NCBI GenBank assembly: GCA_003508835.1
Contig: PUFA01000006.1
Span: 2,356,001-2,420,000, forward strand
DNA length: 64,000 bases
Direction: 5' to 3'
DNA from: Eonycteris spelaea
Lineage: Eukaryota; Chordata; Mammalia; Chiroptera; Pteropodidae
Below the pieces are notes generated by a model. The model saw only the letters and a list, made by a program, of their open reading frames with translations. It searched no databases and was not told the DNA's origin. A program made the position numbers and the translations under genes. Positions 48,200 to 59,945 of this stretch are shown here, one piece after another (positions within the stretch are counted from its first letter, which is position 1; the number at the start of each line of letters is the position of its first letter).

Positions 48200-49340
48200 A
48201 AGCGGACGGAAACGTGGGCACCGCGATGAGGACCAGGGCACACCAAAACGGGACGGGACGCGGGGCGACGACTGAGTGAACTTTCTGGAGCGGGTCCGAG
48301 TGGACATGTCCTTCCGGGACAGACTGCCCGAGGGCCTTCGGGTCATCGTAAGGGGGTGGGATGGGTACAGTCCACTCCGGCCCCTCTCCAGCTCGCGCTG
48401 GCGACCGGGGTGGGGGAGGGATGGGGGTTCCAAACTCACGCTCCGCGCACCCCGGGACCGCACGTGCGCCGTGGCGGCGAGAGAGACAGGGGCTCGTCGG
48501 CTGCGGATCCCCTGCCGGCTGGGAGGGGGCGCCTGTGCGGTGGGGGCGGGGGGCGGCCCGAGCCCGCCGGGGGCTGGGGTGGTGGTGGGACGTGCAGGGC
48601 CGCCCCCGGAGCGCGTCCACGCTAGAGGGGGAGACGGGGCGGGACCGAGGAGGGGGAGCACAAATGCAAAAGGGAAACTTTGCACTGGGGGAGGGGGCAC
48701 AGGCTGCGGCTCAGGTGCGGCCGGGAGGCCGGGCGAGGCACGGGAAGGCGGCGAAAAGCCGGCCAGCCGGCCGCGGCGGTGGGGGGCGCGTCGGCCGCGG
48801 GGTGAGCGCGGGGAGGAGCCGCCGGGCTTGGAGGTGGGGAGGGGGGGAGGGCTGTGCCGAAGCTGCGGCGCGCGGCAGGTGGGGGCGCGGCCCGGCCTCA
48901 GCGGCGTCCCTAACCCCCCGGGACCGCCCCGAGCTTCGCCGGGTGGACGCGGGGAGAAGGAAGGGGGAGTGATGAAGGAACGGATGCGGAGGGGACTGGA
49001 GCGGGGCCCGGGGGTCACTCACCGCCTATCCAGGGGCCGTCGGTCCGCATGTCCCCCCCAAGCCGCTGGGGCCGCTGCTCCTTCTCCTCTTCTGCCGCCG
49101 CCTCGGGGTCCCACTCCCGCCACCGCCACCGCCACCCAAACTGGAGCCCGAGCCGGAGCCGGAGCTGGAGCCGCCGCCTCTGCCGCCGCGCCGCGCCGCC
49201 GCCGCCACCGCTCCCGCGCCAGCTCCAGCCGCGCGCCCGCGCCCGCGCCCCTGCCCCTGCCGTGCGCGTCCCCGGCGCCGCCCCTCCCCTCGTGCACTCT
49301 AGCTCAACAGCCGCGGAGCCAAGTAGGCCCTGCGAGGCCA
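48200..49340 (-). promoter_or_regulatory. PTPRF: CpG-island promoter of PTPRF
   Basis: This is the only long CpG-dense block in the window. It surrounds exon 1 and runs about 800 bp into intron 1. Several GC-box-like runs are present (for example gggggcgggg near 48542), and I see no convincing TATA box upstream of exon 1. This fits a TATA-less housekeeping-style promoter with dispersed starts. Long open frames on both strands here reflect GC content and are not genes. The exact transcription start cannot be read from sequence. Confidence 0.8.
49023..49300 (-). other. PTPRF: PTPRF exon 1, 5' untranslated
   Basis: The exon ends ...GGATAGGCG followed by a strong donor gtgagtgacc, with the last exon base at 49023. 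It is very GC-rich and contains GGC/CTC trinucleotide-like runs, typical of a CpG-island first exon. The 3' boundary is well supported by the donor and by good frame continuity of the upstream ORF into exon 2. The 5' end is a guess based on where CpG density falls. An ATG at 49050-49048 lies just before the donor and opens an upstream ORF. Confidence 0.72.
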
Positions 49341-50300
49341 CAACCCAACTCCAGTCCAAACCGAGTGGAACTCCTAATGCTGAACCAGAAGCCCAGTCCT
49401 AAGCATGGACAGACCCAAACTCTCATACGAAGTCCAGATACTATTAGTGGTTCCCAATCCTAATATGAACCTGATAGTACTGTAGGACCCTAATTCCTCC
49501 CCATGCAGATCTGAACCTAATACTGAGCCCAGACCCACCCCCCAAACTCAAGGTTGAGTTCAAACTCTTAAACTGACCCGAAATTGGCTCAGGTAGTAAT
49601 TTAAATCTGACGCCCCAATTGACCCCAAATACCAATTCTGACTCTAAAACCCTTTATCAGTGATACTAGCACCCACTTGGTCCTTAAATGGACCCAGTAC
49701 CAATACTGAGCCCCGGATCCCTATATAATCCCTGGAGTCCAATAGTTACCTTGTTATGGGCCCCAGTGCTCTATCTTCTGAGCCCCAAATTTACATAAAA
49801 CTCCAATACTGTACTCCCAATCCAGGTCAACACCAACATACTTTCTGAATTGAGATTCTCAATTCCTGAATCAGGATTAGATCACCAGAAAAGGACCTAA
49901 CACAAATACTAACTGCAAACCCTGCTCATCCTTGGGCCACTGAGGAACCTAACTTGACCCAACTCTAAAAATGAGATTGATTTTTCAGAAACCACACAAA
50001 TCCACTTAATTTCCATACTCACCTCTACTTCTCTGACCTGATGTCAACTCCAACTCAAGGCTGGCCAACACCCCAATATTTATATAAATTCCAACTGTGG
50101 ACCTGAATTAGGTCTTGAATGGGCCTTTGAGTTCGAGACTTAATAATGTCCCAAACCCAATATAAACCTCGGTATTGAGTTTCTGACTCCTCATACCAAT
50201 TTTATGCTGACCCTATAATTTCTGGGCCAAACCAATAATTTATGTGAAGATTTTTGCAAGCCATAACGCATAGGACTTGGTGGGCTCCAAACTCAGAATC
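49340..50300 (+). repeat. Degenerate repeat field of AATACTGACCC-like phrases
   Basis: Variants of the phrase aatactgagccc recur across about 950 bp (for example cctaatactgagcccagacc, ccaatactgagccccgg, ctccaatactgtactcccaa and acaaatactaactgcaaacc). The strand is poor in G and rich in A, C and T. This suggests a very old, mutated short-unit tandem array, but no fixed period can be read by eye. Confidence 0.5.
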
Positions 50301-50989
50301 ACATGTTGGCACCAAAGTCCCCAGCTTCAGACCCACCCTCCCACCAAACCATACCACCACCCTTAAGAGTCAGCCAGAGCCATATCAGCCCTTTCCTGCC
50401 TGCCCCCCTCATGAAAGATGGAGAACCTATCCGCTGCCCTAGGAAAGGTGAGGACCCCTGTGGGGTCTCTCTTCTTCACAGGGTCTCTCTGATACCTGTT
50501 GAGTTTGGGGATCAGGTGAGAAATAACAACATTTTGGGATCGTTAAAGCCTGGATTCAGGGATGACAGTGTAATGTGCAGTCTGAGGGGTCAAGTTCTGG
50601 TTATCACCTAATTTGCTGCCTGCTTTTACCCAGTACTTGGATTCCGAAACAGTGCGCGTGCGCCCCTGGTGTGTGAGAAGGGGATGGGCCTGGCTCCAGT
50701 GATTCTGGGCAAACAATTAGATCCTGATGGCAAACAGATCAAAAATGAATATTCGCAGTCAGTGGTTTTTTACCCTTGGTAATTGTGGTGTACTGTGGGG
50801 GAAGTATTGAAAGTTTTATGAATCTTTAGACATTTTTGCCAGTGTTTCGGAATTTAGGGAGGGATGAAGTTTTTGTTTGGGGCTTTTTCCCCCTCGAAAT
50901 TAAAAAGTATACTTTTCAGTCCATTATGCCTGCTCATTGCTGCCTGGTGAAAAATTCTTCCCTTGGCTTCCATGGTCTGTACTTTCCTC

Positions 50990-51850
50990 ACTGGCCACCC
51001 TTCCTCAATCTCCTTTACCATCTCCTCTTCCTCCTGGGGTCTATCATAGCCCGTTCCTTCTCTTCTTCTGTCCCTTCTTTGTAACATCTTGACCACCATC
51101 AACCATATACTGACTGATGATTTCCAGATCTGTCTCCAGCCTGGGCCTCTCTTCTGAGCTCAGACACACATAACCTAGCACCTTCCGCATACCACTCCCT
51201 GCATGCCCCTCAGGTAAACTGAATTCACTTTCCTGCCCCAGATCTGCTGGTCTTCACTAGTCCTCATCTCAGGCAATGGCATCCCACTCACTCACTGGAT
51301 CAGAAATATCTTCTCTCCTGCATTCCCAGTCAATCAGTTACCAGTCCTGCAAACCAGTCCTGCAAAACAGAAAGAGACTAGAGGCCATGCAGCTCGTGAG
51401 GGACACATCAGATGGAGGAAGGGGCAGAAGGGGAGAAGGGAAGAGAAAGGGAGGGAAAGAATGAGAAACAAAGTGTTTCTGACCTTTGGGTTTTGGACCA
51501 CACGAAACCAAGTCAGTCATAAACCTCTTGCATGCAGTCATAGAAAACATCTCTTAAGACTTGCTCTATCTTGAGTTGGTTTCAGTGCCTTGGAAACAAC
51601 GGTACCTATTTAGAACCATCACCTCCTCCAGGGACCATATATAATCCCTGGCTGGGTTGGGGGCTTACCCGCTGAAGCTCTAAGCACTAGGTATCACCAC
51701 CACCTGTGTCTGTCCCCCATCCCACAGACTGTGGGTTCTTTGAGGGCAGGAGGGATGAACTTGCCTTGTTCACGGCCATATCCCAGTGGCCAGCATGGAG
51801 ATCTGACACACAATAGGTGCTCGACACAAATTTGTTAAAGGAACGACAGG
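50990..51850 (+). repeat. L2 LINE copy
   Basis: Sense L2 phrases are gatttccagatctgtctcca, cctgggcctctcttctgagc, then tgggttctttgagggcagga and the 3' end acaataggtgctcgacacaa. Confidence 0.75.
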
Positions 51851-54599
51851 TAGATCTTCCCCTTTATGCTCAGGGACCCATCAGATATAGGTGGGGGAAA
51901 AGCCCCTTGAGACCAAGCCTCAGAGCTTAAAAACACATGGGGCTTCTGTAGGCCTGGCATGCGCTGAAGAGGGGCTGTGGTGATTCCTGACCTGTGTGCC
52001 TGCTAGCCCGAACTCTCAGTAGGTCTGCAGCTCTGGCAGTCCAGTTCCCTCTGCCTATCACAATACTTAGGTGGCCAGTGGGCCAAGGGACCTTGCACTC
52101 CTGTGGTTAAAGTTGGCAGACCCACTCATTGCTGTGCTGACCAGGCTCTTGCTTCAGCCCCCACAGGGACACAAGGGGTCTCAGAATCTCGACCATCTAG
52201 TTCATGCTCACCCACCTTTCAGTACCACCCATGGTCAAGTGTTTGCTTGACAGGGTATGAGAATGCCTATGAGCAGCCTGCCAAGGTCTCAGCTTGCCTA
52301 ACACCTGGAACTGGGCACAAGGCTGAGGCAAAAACTTGAGGCCCAGGCCCTGGGGCCACACGGACAGGAACCTCAGGTGGCCAGGCCTGTGAGTGGAAAG
52401 AAGGCAAGGAGCCAAGGCTCTATTCAGACTGCCAATCTGAGCACGGGGTCCACGTGGACTGACCTGCCGCCCTGCTCCTGGGCCTGGCGGGGAAGGACGT
52501 CTTTGTGCTCATCTGTGAAGGCCAAGTGGTACCACGTGTTTGTTCTGTGTCTGTCGTGTTTCAGCCCCAGGGTGCAGGGCGAGGGAAGAACCAGATGTCA
52601 GCTCCCGTCACTGTTCACCCTTTGTCCCGGTCCTGGGCCCACTGGACACTCTGCTCAAACTCGTGATGTAAATACACCTCTTAGTTGGTCTAAATCAAAT
52701 TAAAATCAGCTTGAGTCCCTACCCAAACCAGATCAGCAAGAATTCCATATCACTCACAGCCTCCTTCACCTCCCTCTAATCATTGAAGAACTCCAGAGGC
52801 TTGCCCGGCCCAAAGGTGGTCAGTCTGTGCTCCGCAGCCTTGCAGTCAAAGGCTAAGGCCTTTTCTTCAGACTACTACTGCTGTTGCAGACATTAGCCAT
52901 CACTGCTGTGGGGCGTCCATTATTTGTTTCCCCATCTGCAGGCCTTACTTTTCCAGCCCAGTCCTTGGGATGGGGACCTATCACTCCTCCATTGCAGGCT
53001 CTTTCAAGTGGGCCTCTCCCGTAGACTGGCAGCAGTTCACCTCTTAGTCCTTGGCTTTTGCAGTGACGCACTCTTTCCTGGGGGCCATGTCAGGCTGGAG
53101 AGTACCTGTTCTGCTCCTCTCTCCTTTGTGGCAGAATCAACTCCCTAAGCCACAGTGGCATTCGGACACCAGCACTGCAAAAACAGTTTGTTTACCTTCT
53201 CAGGTGTGGGGCAGGAGAAAAAGGACCAGGCCTTGGAACACAAAAGCCCAGCTAAGGCCTTTCATTCCTTCCTGATGAGTCACTATGAGGGGGAAATGAG
53301 ACAGGAGTTAACTTCTCAATAGGACACTGCTGGTGACTTCACCTGAGCTTCTGTGAGAAAACAGAAGCCACAAGGGGAGAACTCCCCCCCTCCCGACTGC
53401 CAAACCCGCACACCCGTCCACACCTATGCCTTCCTCTGTCCTCCTCTTGTTCCGAGGAGGACATGTCCCATAGCAGGGCCCGTCCCCACTTGTGCGCAGG
53501 ATGCTTTGGCTCCTGGAGCACTTTGCCTCTCTCCCCTCCCCTTCCCTTCTCTTTGCTATATTATTCCAGCTGCGTGTAGTTCTGCTTTAGTCTTTCCCTT
53601 CCTAAAAAACATAATCTGCCTCCTTGGCCCTGCCCCCCCCCAGAGTGAAAGAGATTGAGCATTTCTCTGCTCTCCTCGCAACAAACCCAAGAGCTGTATT
53701 TACATGAAGCCTCCACTCTTCCATCTCCTGCTAACATTCAGCCCGCTACAACCCGGCTTTCGGGACAACACTCCCACCGAAATTGCTCTTACATAATGAC
53801 CATTCACCCTCGTTTGTCAAATCCAATGGCTGTGCCTCTGTTTTCAGCTTAGTGGACTTGTAGTGGCCATTGCTGCTTCACCACCTGCCTGGGGTACTTT
53901 AGTATCAGTGCAGGCAGGCCAGCTCCTTGAGCTCCAAATCACGTGGTCGTCTCCTAGAGGCTGCTTGGGCCCACCCATCCTCACCATCGCACACTGCACC
54001 CCACGGCTCCCACCTTGCTCCCGCAACCTTCAGATCGCTGTTCGGTCTCATCGCACCTCTTTCCTGTTGACCTCTTTGTGTTCTCCTAGTGTATCAGCTC
54101 TCTCCTTCCTCCTCTCTTCTTGTCCAAGTTAGATGCCAAGGCCCAACATTCTAATAATTCGCTTGTCAATATCCCAAGCCCCTTTGCCTCTCTGCCTTTT
54201 GATCATATCTGTCTGGCAAATCCCCAGCTCCGGATGAGTCCTCCTTATCCTCCTTCTTGTGCTGTGCTCAAGCAGCCAAGTGACTCCACAGGTCAGATTG
54301 ATGTTCCCATAAATCATAGCCACTGACTGTAATTGGGCCTTGGACACATTTCTCTAGTCAGCTTGGAACCCCACTCTCTGCAATGGCTATTTCTAACCTT
54401 CCCCCTCCTCTTTAAGCTCCATTTCCTCGCTGGCAGATGTAGACTTGCCTCCTCCTTTATACAGATAGCTAAAGCCATCAGACGGGAACTCCCCTCAACC
54501 CCCACCCCGCCATTTCCCCCACATCTGCTCTCTTTCCTGACGGCATTAGAGAAAGCACCCTTCCTCTTACCTCAGGCCAGTGCTCCTGCCCATCCTTGA

Positions 54600-55960
54600 T
54601 TCCCCTGCTTCTCGGGCACCTCACTCTATCCATTATCCCCTCTCTCTCTTTGAGCACTTGATGTTGCCTTTCAACTGGATTCTTCCCATCACCTTGCTCC
54701 CTGAAACCTTAACTCCAGCTCCCTTTCCCCACTGTTGGCCATTATGGCATTCCTATTCACTTCAACAGTCAGTCAAATTTGCCTTTCACCTCCTACAAGT
54801 CCTCTGAGGCATGATATTTGAGCTATGATCTCCATGTCTCAAAATTGGGTGGGCATTTTTTTCAGTAGTCACCTTTTAGATTTCTTGATCACTGCATTTT
54901 TAGAACAATAGCTTCTTTGACTTCCTTGGCACCATCTTCTCCTCATTTGTCTCTTAACTCCTAGGTCTCCTCAGCCTCCTTTGCAGGGTCACCCTCCTCC
55001 ATTCAGCCACTAAACCATCCTGGTCCTCAAGGACCACTCCTAGGCCTTTGCTCCTTCTCATTGTGGAGTCCCTCCGTGCTGATCTCATCCACGGCTACAG
55101 CTTGGATTACTGTCTACTTGGTGATGATTTACATCTTTGTGTCTCTAGCCTGGAGAACTTTTCTCAGCCCCTGACCAATGGGAGCCTAGCCCACTACCTA
55201 GTAAACACTTTTAACCTGATGTCTCAAAGAGACCTCCACCCCAACATGTGCAAGACATAACTCATGATCCTCTGACACCTTTCCAATGTTCTCTGTCTTA
55301 GTGAATTTGCCATCTATAGGCAAGCCAGAATCCCAGGAACTGTCATCAAATCCTGTTAATTTTACCTCCCAAGCATCTCTCTAATCTATCCCCCTTCTCT
55401 TCATCTCTACTGATACCTCCTTGCTGGTCCAAGCTATCTTTACCTCTTATCTGGACTCCTGCAGTGCCTCCTAACTGATCTTAGTGTATTTGTGCTGTCC
55501 ATCCCCAGTTTTATCATGTCACTCTCCCTTTAAAACCTCTAATAGCTTCCCATTCCTCCTGAGATAAAGACTCAACTCCTTAACAAGTACTAAATGCCTT
55601 CCCCCTGCCTACCTTCCAGTATCACATTTCCCCCAGCTCCATTCCCTCCAGCTGTGCTGGCTTCCTTTTAATTCCTCAAACACACGTGTGCCCCTACGCC
55701 CACCCCAACCACCAGGCGCCTGCACATTCTTTCAAAAGACTTTCCCACCCCACCCACTTCACCTTTTAGCTCTTTCTTCACTTTTGGCTCAAGCATCACT
55801 TCCTTGGGGCAGCCTTCCCTGACCCTTAGTCTCCATCAGACCTGTCTGATAGACATTCTTACAGAGCCGTTTCTTCCACACAGAACTATGCATACAGATC
55901 TCTCTGGGACTCTAGCCCTGTGTGTGGGGAATGTGGGTGGAGTCCATGCGGATTCCGGGC
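54600..55960 (+). repeat. L2 LINE, longest copy in window
   Basis: L2 ORF2-to-3' sequence in sense is followed through gatgatttacatctttgtgt, ctcaaagagacctccacccc, ctggactcctgcagtgcctc, ctaatagcttcccattcctc and ggcagccttccctgaccctt. All frames are broken. Confidence 0.85.
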
Positions 55961-56159
55961 AATGTGGGCAATGGGATTCAGAAGTGTTTTGGGGGCTTCT
56001 AGTTAGAGACTTGGAGCTGCCAAAGTATATATCATGGCTGCCTCCCGGTTGCCAAGGATTCCCCCACATGCCACCAATACCACCGATGCCACAGGCTGAA
56101 CTGGCCCCAGTCAGGACAGGCCAGCTGCGGGGGGACATACAGACCTGGTCTGACTTACA

Positions 56160-56290
56160 CCCATGACACTTATTAGCTGTCTGGTCTTGCACAAATTACT
56201 TCTCTAAGCCTTAGTTTCCTCTTCTGTAAAAGGGGATACTATTTACTGCAGCACTATAAACATGACATGAAACTGTGTTTGTGAAGAGCT
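56160..56290 (+). repeat. MIR SINE
   Basis: The sense order is cttattagctgtctggtctt, gcacaaattacttctctaag and ccttagtttcctcttctgta. Confidence 0.85.
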
Positions 56291-56754
56291 TTAACCAGAG
56301 CTTTACATCTCAAGTTCTTGAAAATAGGAGCTATTCAATGATTATTAGAATTAGCATAATTAAGCTTCTAATAGCACAGGCGTGGAGGACCATTTAGAAG
56401 CTAATCCCACTGGGCCCCATATCCTGGTAATCCTCAACTACTGTCTGAATGAGAGCCTGATTCATCATCCAGCAACTTTCTGCACTTCTTCTCCTCTGAT
56501 CCAACTTCCCACTGCTCCCTCCCCGACTTTCCCATGTTGCCCTCCAGAAGCCTTCAGCCCTTCCTCCAATTCCTGCCTACCAGAGGACCCATTAACTGTC
56601 TCCCAAGAAGCCGCCATTCTCCATAACCACAGAGGGAGGAGGAGGAGCAGTGCCTTCCCGGCTCTCAAAAGCCACCCCCAGATCATTATTCCTTCAGCCT
56701 CATGGAAAAATTCCTGCTCATTTAAGGCTCCTGCCATCTGGCTCTTGCAATTCC

Positions 56755-56905
56755 TTCATTCAACCAAGATTTATTGAGTGCTTTTCCCTCTCTTTTTCTA
56801 CCTTACTTTCTTTGAGAAGAGATTTATAAAAGAATGTGTAATACAAGATGCCTGGTGCATAGTAGGACTCTATATATTTGTGAATAAATGAGTATATTTA
56901 AAAAT
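56755..56905 (+). repeat. L2 3' end fragments
   Basis: accaagatttattgagtgct and later gcctggtgcatagtaggact ending tgaataaatgagt are L2-type tails. Confidence 0.6.
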
Positions 56906-58129
56906 ATTATACAGATGTTCACCTCTCCCCAATTCACCTTTCAGACCTGGGTTTCATTTAACATAACATAAACAGAGAAGTAGAAGGTTTAGTTTCAGAC
57001 CTTCCCTGAGTTGTTCAGTTGGGAGCTAGGCCACCATTTTAAATGTTCTGAGTTCTGCAGAGGATCGCATCTCATAATGCTGGTCAACACCTGGAGCTTA
57101 GGATGTAGATACCTCAAGAAAACTTTGCTTTCTCCCTCATGAACCCCAGTAGAGACGTGGGGGTGGGAGAGCAGGCCCCTTGCCCTTTTGTCATGGCACC
57201 TTTTCATTCCCCTCAAGGCCGTCATGTGAAGTTTACCTGCCATATGTGACTTGCTTTAAAGAAGAGTAGGGCAGCTTAAAAAAGGAATTACAATGCAGAA
57301 AGAGAAAATTACAGCTGCCCAATAACTAGGATTTTCCCAGAGAGAAAAGAGAAAGGTATCTCAAGAGTCAGTCAAATGCTAACTTCCTTCTCCTGTCCTC
57401 CATTATACAGCTTCTCTCTGGACTGAATTCTTCATCAATGCCCCCTTGTAACCCACTTTCAGAAAATCCCTTCTTTTCTCACCAAGATGGAGTCTATCTC
57501 CCTGTATCCCTTTCCTTCCCCTATTTGGTTCCCCAACTCATGAGTTATGTCTGTAGGGCTCATCAGGTTAATCAGTAATGTTCGAATTGGTGTCTCCTCC
57601 CAAAGATCATTCTTGTGGGGAAGGGTGCTGGCATTTTACATCCTATCCTTCAAGGTAGGCTTCTTTTCTTTAAGGGATTCTTTTTGATATTCAGTATCTA
57701 TTCTGGTTTCCTTAAATATAGAAACTACTAAACAAATACACTGGTACCTACAGCTCAAAGACAGATGTTACGGTCTTAGGTGTAGTACATTCTAAAGCCA
57801 TATTGAGAAAGAAAATAATTCCTCAACTGCCTCGTAATTAACAGTGATTCTTTCCTTTTCCCTGGGAATCAGCAAATCCGATTATTGTGGCAAGGGTAGA
57901 ATGTCTGTTCCTTTCTTGATCCCCTTTGGGATTTGTTTGAATAAGAATATGGTCAGAGTCCCTTTAATGACTTCTCAATGATTCTCACAAGAGAGGCTTT
58001 GATGACTTGATTTTAGGAAGCCTCAGGTACATTCTTGCCAAGAGCTAATCTGGGGAAAGAGAAAGGAGACAGCTATTCTCTCAGTTAAATGAATTTAAAG
58101 GTAAGTGTGTGAAGAAACTGAGAAAAAAG

Positions 58130-59443
58130 CAAAAACAAGGACAGTAATCAAGACAGAGTGATATTGGCATAAGGATAAATATACAAATCAATGGGACAGA
58201 ATTGAGAGTCCAGATATAAACTCTTATGTTTATGGTCAATTGATTTTTGACAAAGGTGCCAAGGTAATTCAATGGGGAAAAATAATTTTTTCAACAAGCG
58301 GTTTTGGTACAAGTGGATATCCACATGCAAAAATATTAATTTAGAGTCTTATTCTCTGCTGTACTCAAAAATTAATTCAAAATGGGCTGTAGGTCTAAAT
58401 GAAAAAGCTTAAACTTTAAAACTCTTAGAAGAAAACATAGGTGTAAATCTTCATGACCTTGGGTTAGGACAAGTTCTTAGACATGACACCAAAGTACAAG
58501 TAATATAAGAAAAAATGATAAATTGGACTTCATGAAAATTAAAAGTTTCAATTCAAAAAACACCACTAAGAAAGTGAAAATAAGTCATAGAGTAGGAGAA
58601 AATATTTATGAATCTTGTGTCTGATAAAAAGGATTTGTATCCAGAATATATAAAGAACTCTTATAACTCACTAAGAAGATAAATCAATCAGTTTAAAAGT
58701 GGGCAAAATAATTGCATAGACATTTCACCAAAGACAATATATGAATGGCCAATAAGCACATGAAAAGACGCTCATCATTAGTCCTTAGGAAGATGAGGAT
58801 TAAACCACAATGAGATACCCACTACATACCCACTAAAATGGCTATAATAAAAAAGACAGGCAGTGACAAGTGTTGATGAGGATGTAGAGAAATTGGAGCC
58901 CTTCGTACATTGCTTGTGGGAATGTGAAATGGTGCAGCACTTGGGAAAACAATTTGGCAGATTTTAACATAAATTTACCACATGACCCAGCAATTTCACT
59001 TCTAGGTATCTGCCCAAGAGAAATGAAAACATATGTCTATGTTAAGGACTTATATGTGAAAGTTCATAGCAGCAGTATTCATAATAGCCGAAAAGTAGAA
59101 GCAACTCAAATGTTTATCAACTGGTGAATGGATAAACAAAATGTAGTATGCCATATAGTAGAATACTATTTGGCAATAAAAAGGAATAAAGTACTGATAG
59201 AGTCTACATATGAACTTCAAAAACATTATGCTCAGTGAAAGAAGCCAAACACAAAAGATCTTATTTGTATGATTCCATTTATGTAAAATGTCCTGAGAAA
59301 GCAAATCCGCAGGAACAGAAAGTAGATTAGCGGTTTCCTGTGGGAATGTGGAGTGACTAGAAATGAGCACAAGGATTCTTTCTGTTGTAAATTTTCTAAA
59401 AATCATTGAACGCTACAGTAAAAAAAAAAAAAAAAAAAAAAAA
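58130..59443 (+). mobile_element. L1 LINE 3' end with poly-A tail
   Basis: This is a 5'-truncated L1 covering the last part of ORF2 and the 3' UTR. Hallmarks in order are gatattggcataaggataaa, caattgatttttgacaaagg, ggaatgtgaaatggtgcagc, gacccagcaatttcacttct, tggtgaatggataaacaaaa and tatgattccatttatgtaaa. It ends in a 23-nt poly-A at 59421-59443. Many stops break ORF2, so it is inactive. Its pattern is that of the older mammal-wide L1M group. I did not find convincing target-site duplications. Confidence 0.92.
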
Positions 59444-59809
59444 GGACAACAGGATAGGAAAGAGATAAATGGAACTGAGGGCCATGCTAGTATCCAAGGG
59501 CACACGTAGTAGAGGTAGGCTCTAAATTTGGCTGAGCTTCCTGATTCCAAAGGAAAAAGGAAAAATAATTGAGCATTCAATTCATGGTTTCTTTACGATT
59601 CAAATCAAAACAAAACTAACCAGTTGTGTAAGAGAAGCTTTGCTTTTTTGGGTCCTTAGACCTGAAAAAATTTTTTCCCTAGTAAGAGAACAATATATGA
59701 ACTAGTCAATATCCTGCTTACTATCATCATACAGTCAATTTAATTTTGAGGGTTTTTTTGACACTTTCATATAATGTCCCTCATTGTCATTGGTGGAATT
59801 AGGCTAGAG

Positions 59810-59945
59810 TCGTGCTGCCCAATATGTATGCCACATTCCAAGTGCTCCATAGCTACATGGGCTAGTAGCGGCTACCACACTGGACAGTGTTATCTAGAGA
59901 ACATTCCATCATTGCAGAAAGTGCTGCTGGGTAGTGCTAGAGGGT
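59810..59945. repeat. Old DNA-transposon-like repeat
   Basis: cgtgctgcccaatatgtatg followed by catagctacatgggctagta and ctaccacactggacagtgtt match a common hAT-type element, reduced by an internal deletion. Confidence 0.6.

Larger units (their letters stand above)
42413..49022 (-). other. PTPRF: PTPRF intron 1
   Basis: The donor is gtgagtgacc at 49022 and the acceptor is a pyrimidine-rich tract ending ctctgcag before 42412. The first 800 bases are CpG island. Then come purine-rich AGAGAC-type low-complexity sequence at about 47990-48200, an old MIR at about 46440-46620, a long L2 at about 45416-46330, a MIR at about 45150-45415, a degenerate AGAAC/CTGG-rich stretch at about 44250-44510, and L2 pieces at about 42600-43170. 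No coding exon is seen. Confidence 0.75.
42360..49050 (-). other. Upstream ORF spliced across exons 1 and 2
   Basis: The ATG at 49050-49048 reads MRTDGPWIG to the exon 1 donor. If exon 1 is spliced to exon 2, the frame continues through exon 2 and stops at TGA 42362-42360, giving 26 codons that end MLVVPE. The last six codons can also be entered from an in-frame ATG within exon 2 (42380-42378). Both starts lie upstream of the main PTPRF start, so they could reduce or gate its translation. This depends on the exon 1-exon 2 splice being used. In-frame open sequence also extends upstream of 49050, so an earlier transcription start could make the ORF longer. Confidence 0.5.
1..49300 (-). other. 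PTPRF: PTPRF (LAR receptor tyrosine phosphatase) gene, 5' part
   Basis: Seven exons on the minus strand assemble into the N-terminus of the type IIa receptor tyrosine phosphatase LAR: a signal peptide followed by Ig1 and Ig2. The 226 residues match human PTPRF almost throughout as I remember it. Diagnostic stretches are [17 protein letters not shown], the lysine-rich [11 protein letters not shown] and [18 protein letters not shown], and these fit PTPRF better than PTPRS or PTPRD. LAR is a cell-surface adhesion phosphatase that binds heparan and chondroitin sulphate proteoglycans and synaptic organisers through its Ig domains. The window ends inside the intron after Ig2, so Ig3, the fibronectin repeats, the membrane segment and both phosphatase domains are missing here. 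The 5' end at 49300 is approximate. Genome order known from human (HYI upstream, KDM4A downstream) cannot be tested, because neither neighbour is visible. Confidence 0.96.

Noticed and set aside
48044..49018. 324-codon minus-strand open frame next to exon 1
   Set aside because: It lies in intron 1, begins right after the exon 1 donor and is Pro/Arg/Ser-rich. It is a composition artefact.
48276..49463. 395-codon plus-strand open frame over the CpG island
   Set aside because: It overlaps the PTPRF promoter and exon 1 on the other strand. The protein is low-complexity Gly/Arg/Pro/Ala with no domain. Stop-poor GC-rich DNA gives such frames by chance.
58130..59443. A gene or active L1
   Set aside because: The L1 is 5'-truncated, its ORF2 has many stops, and it belongs to an old group.
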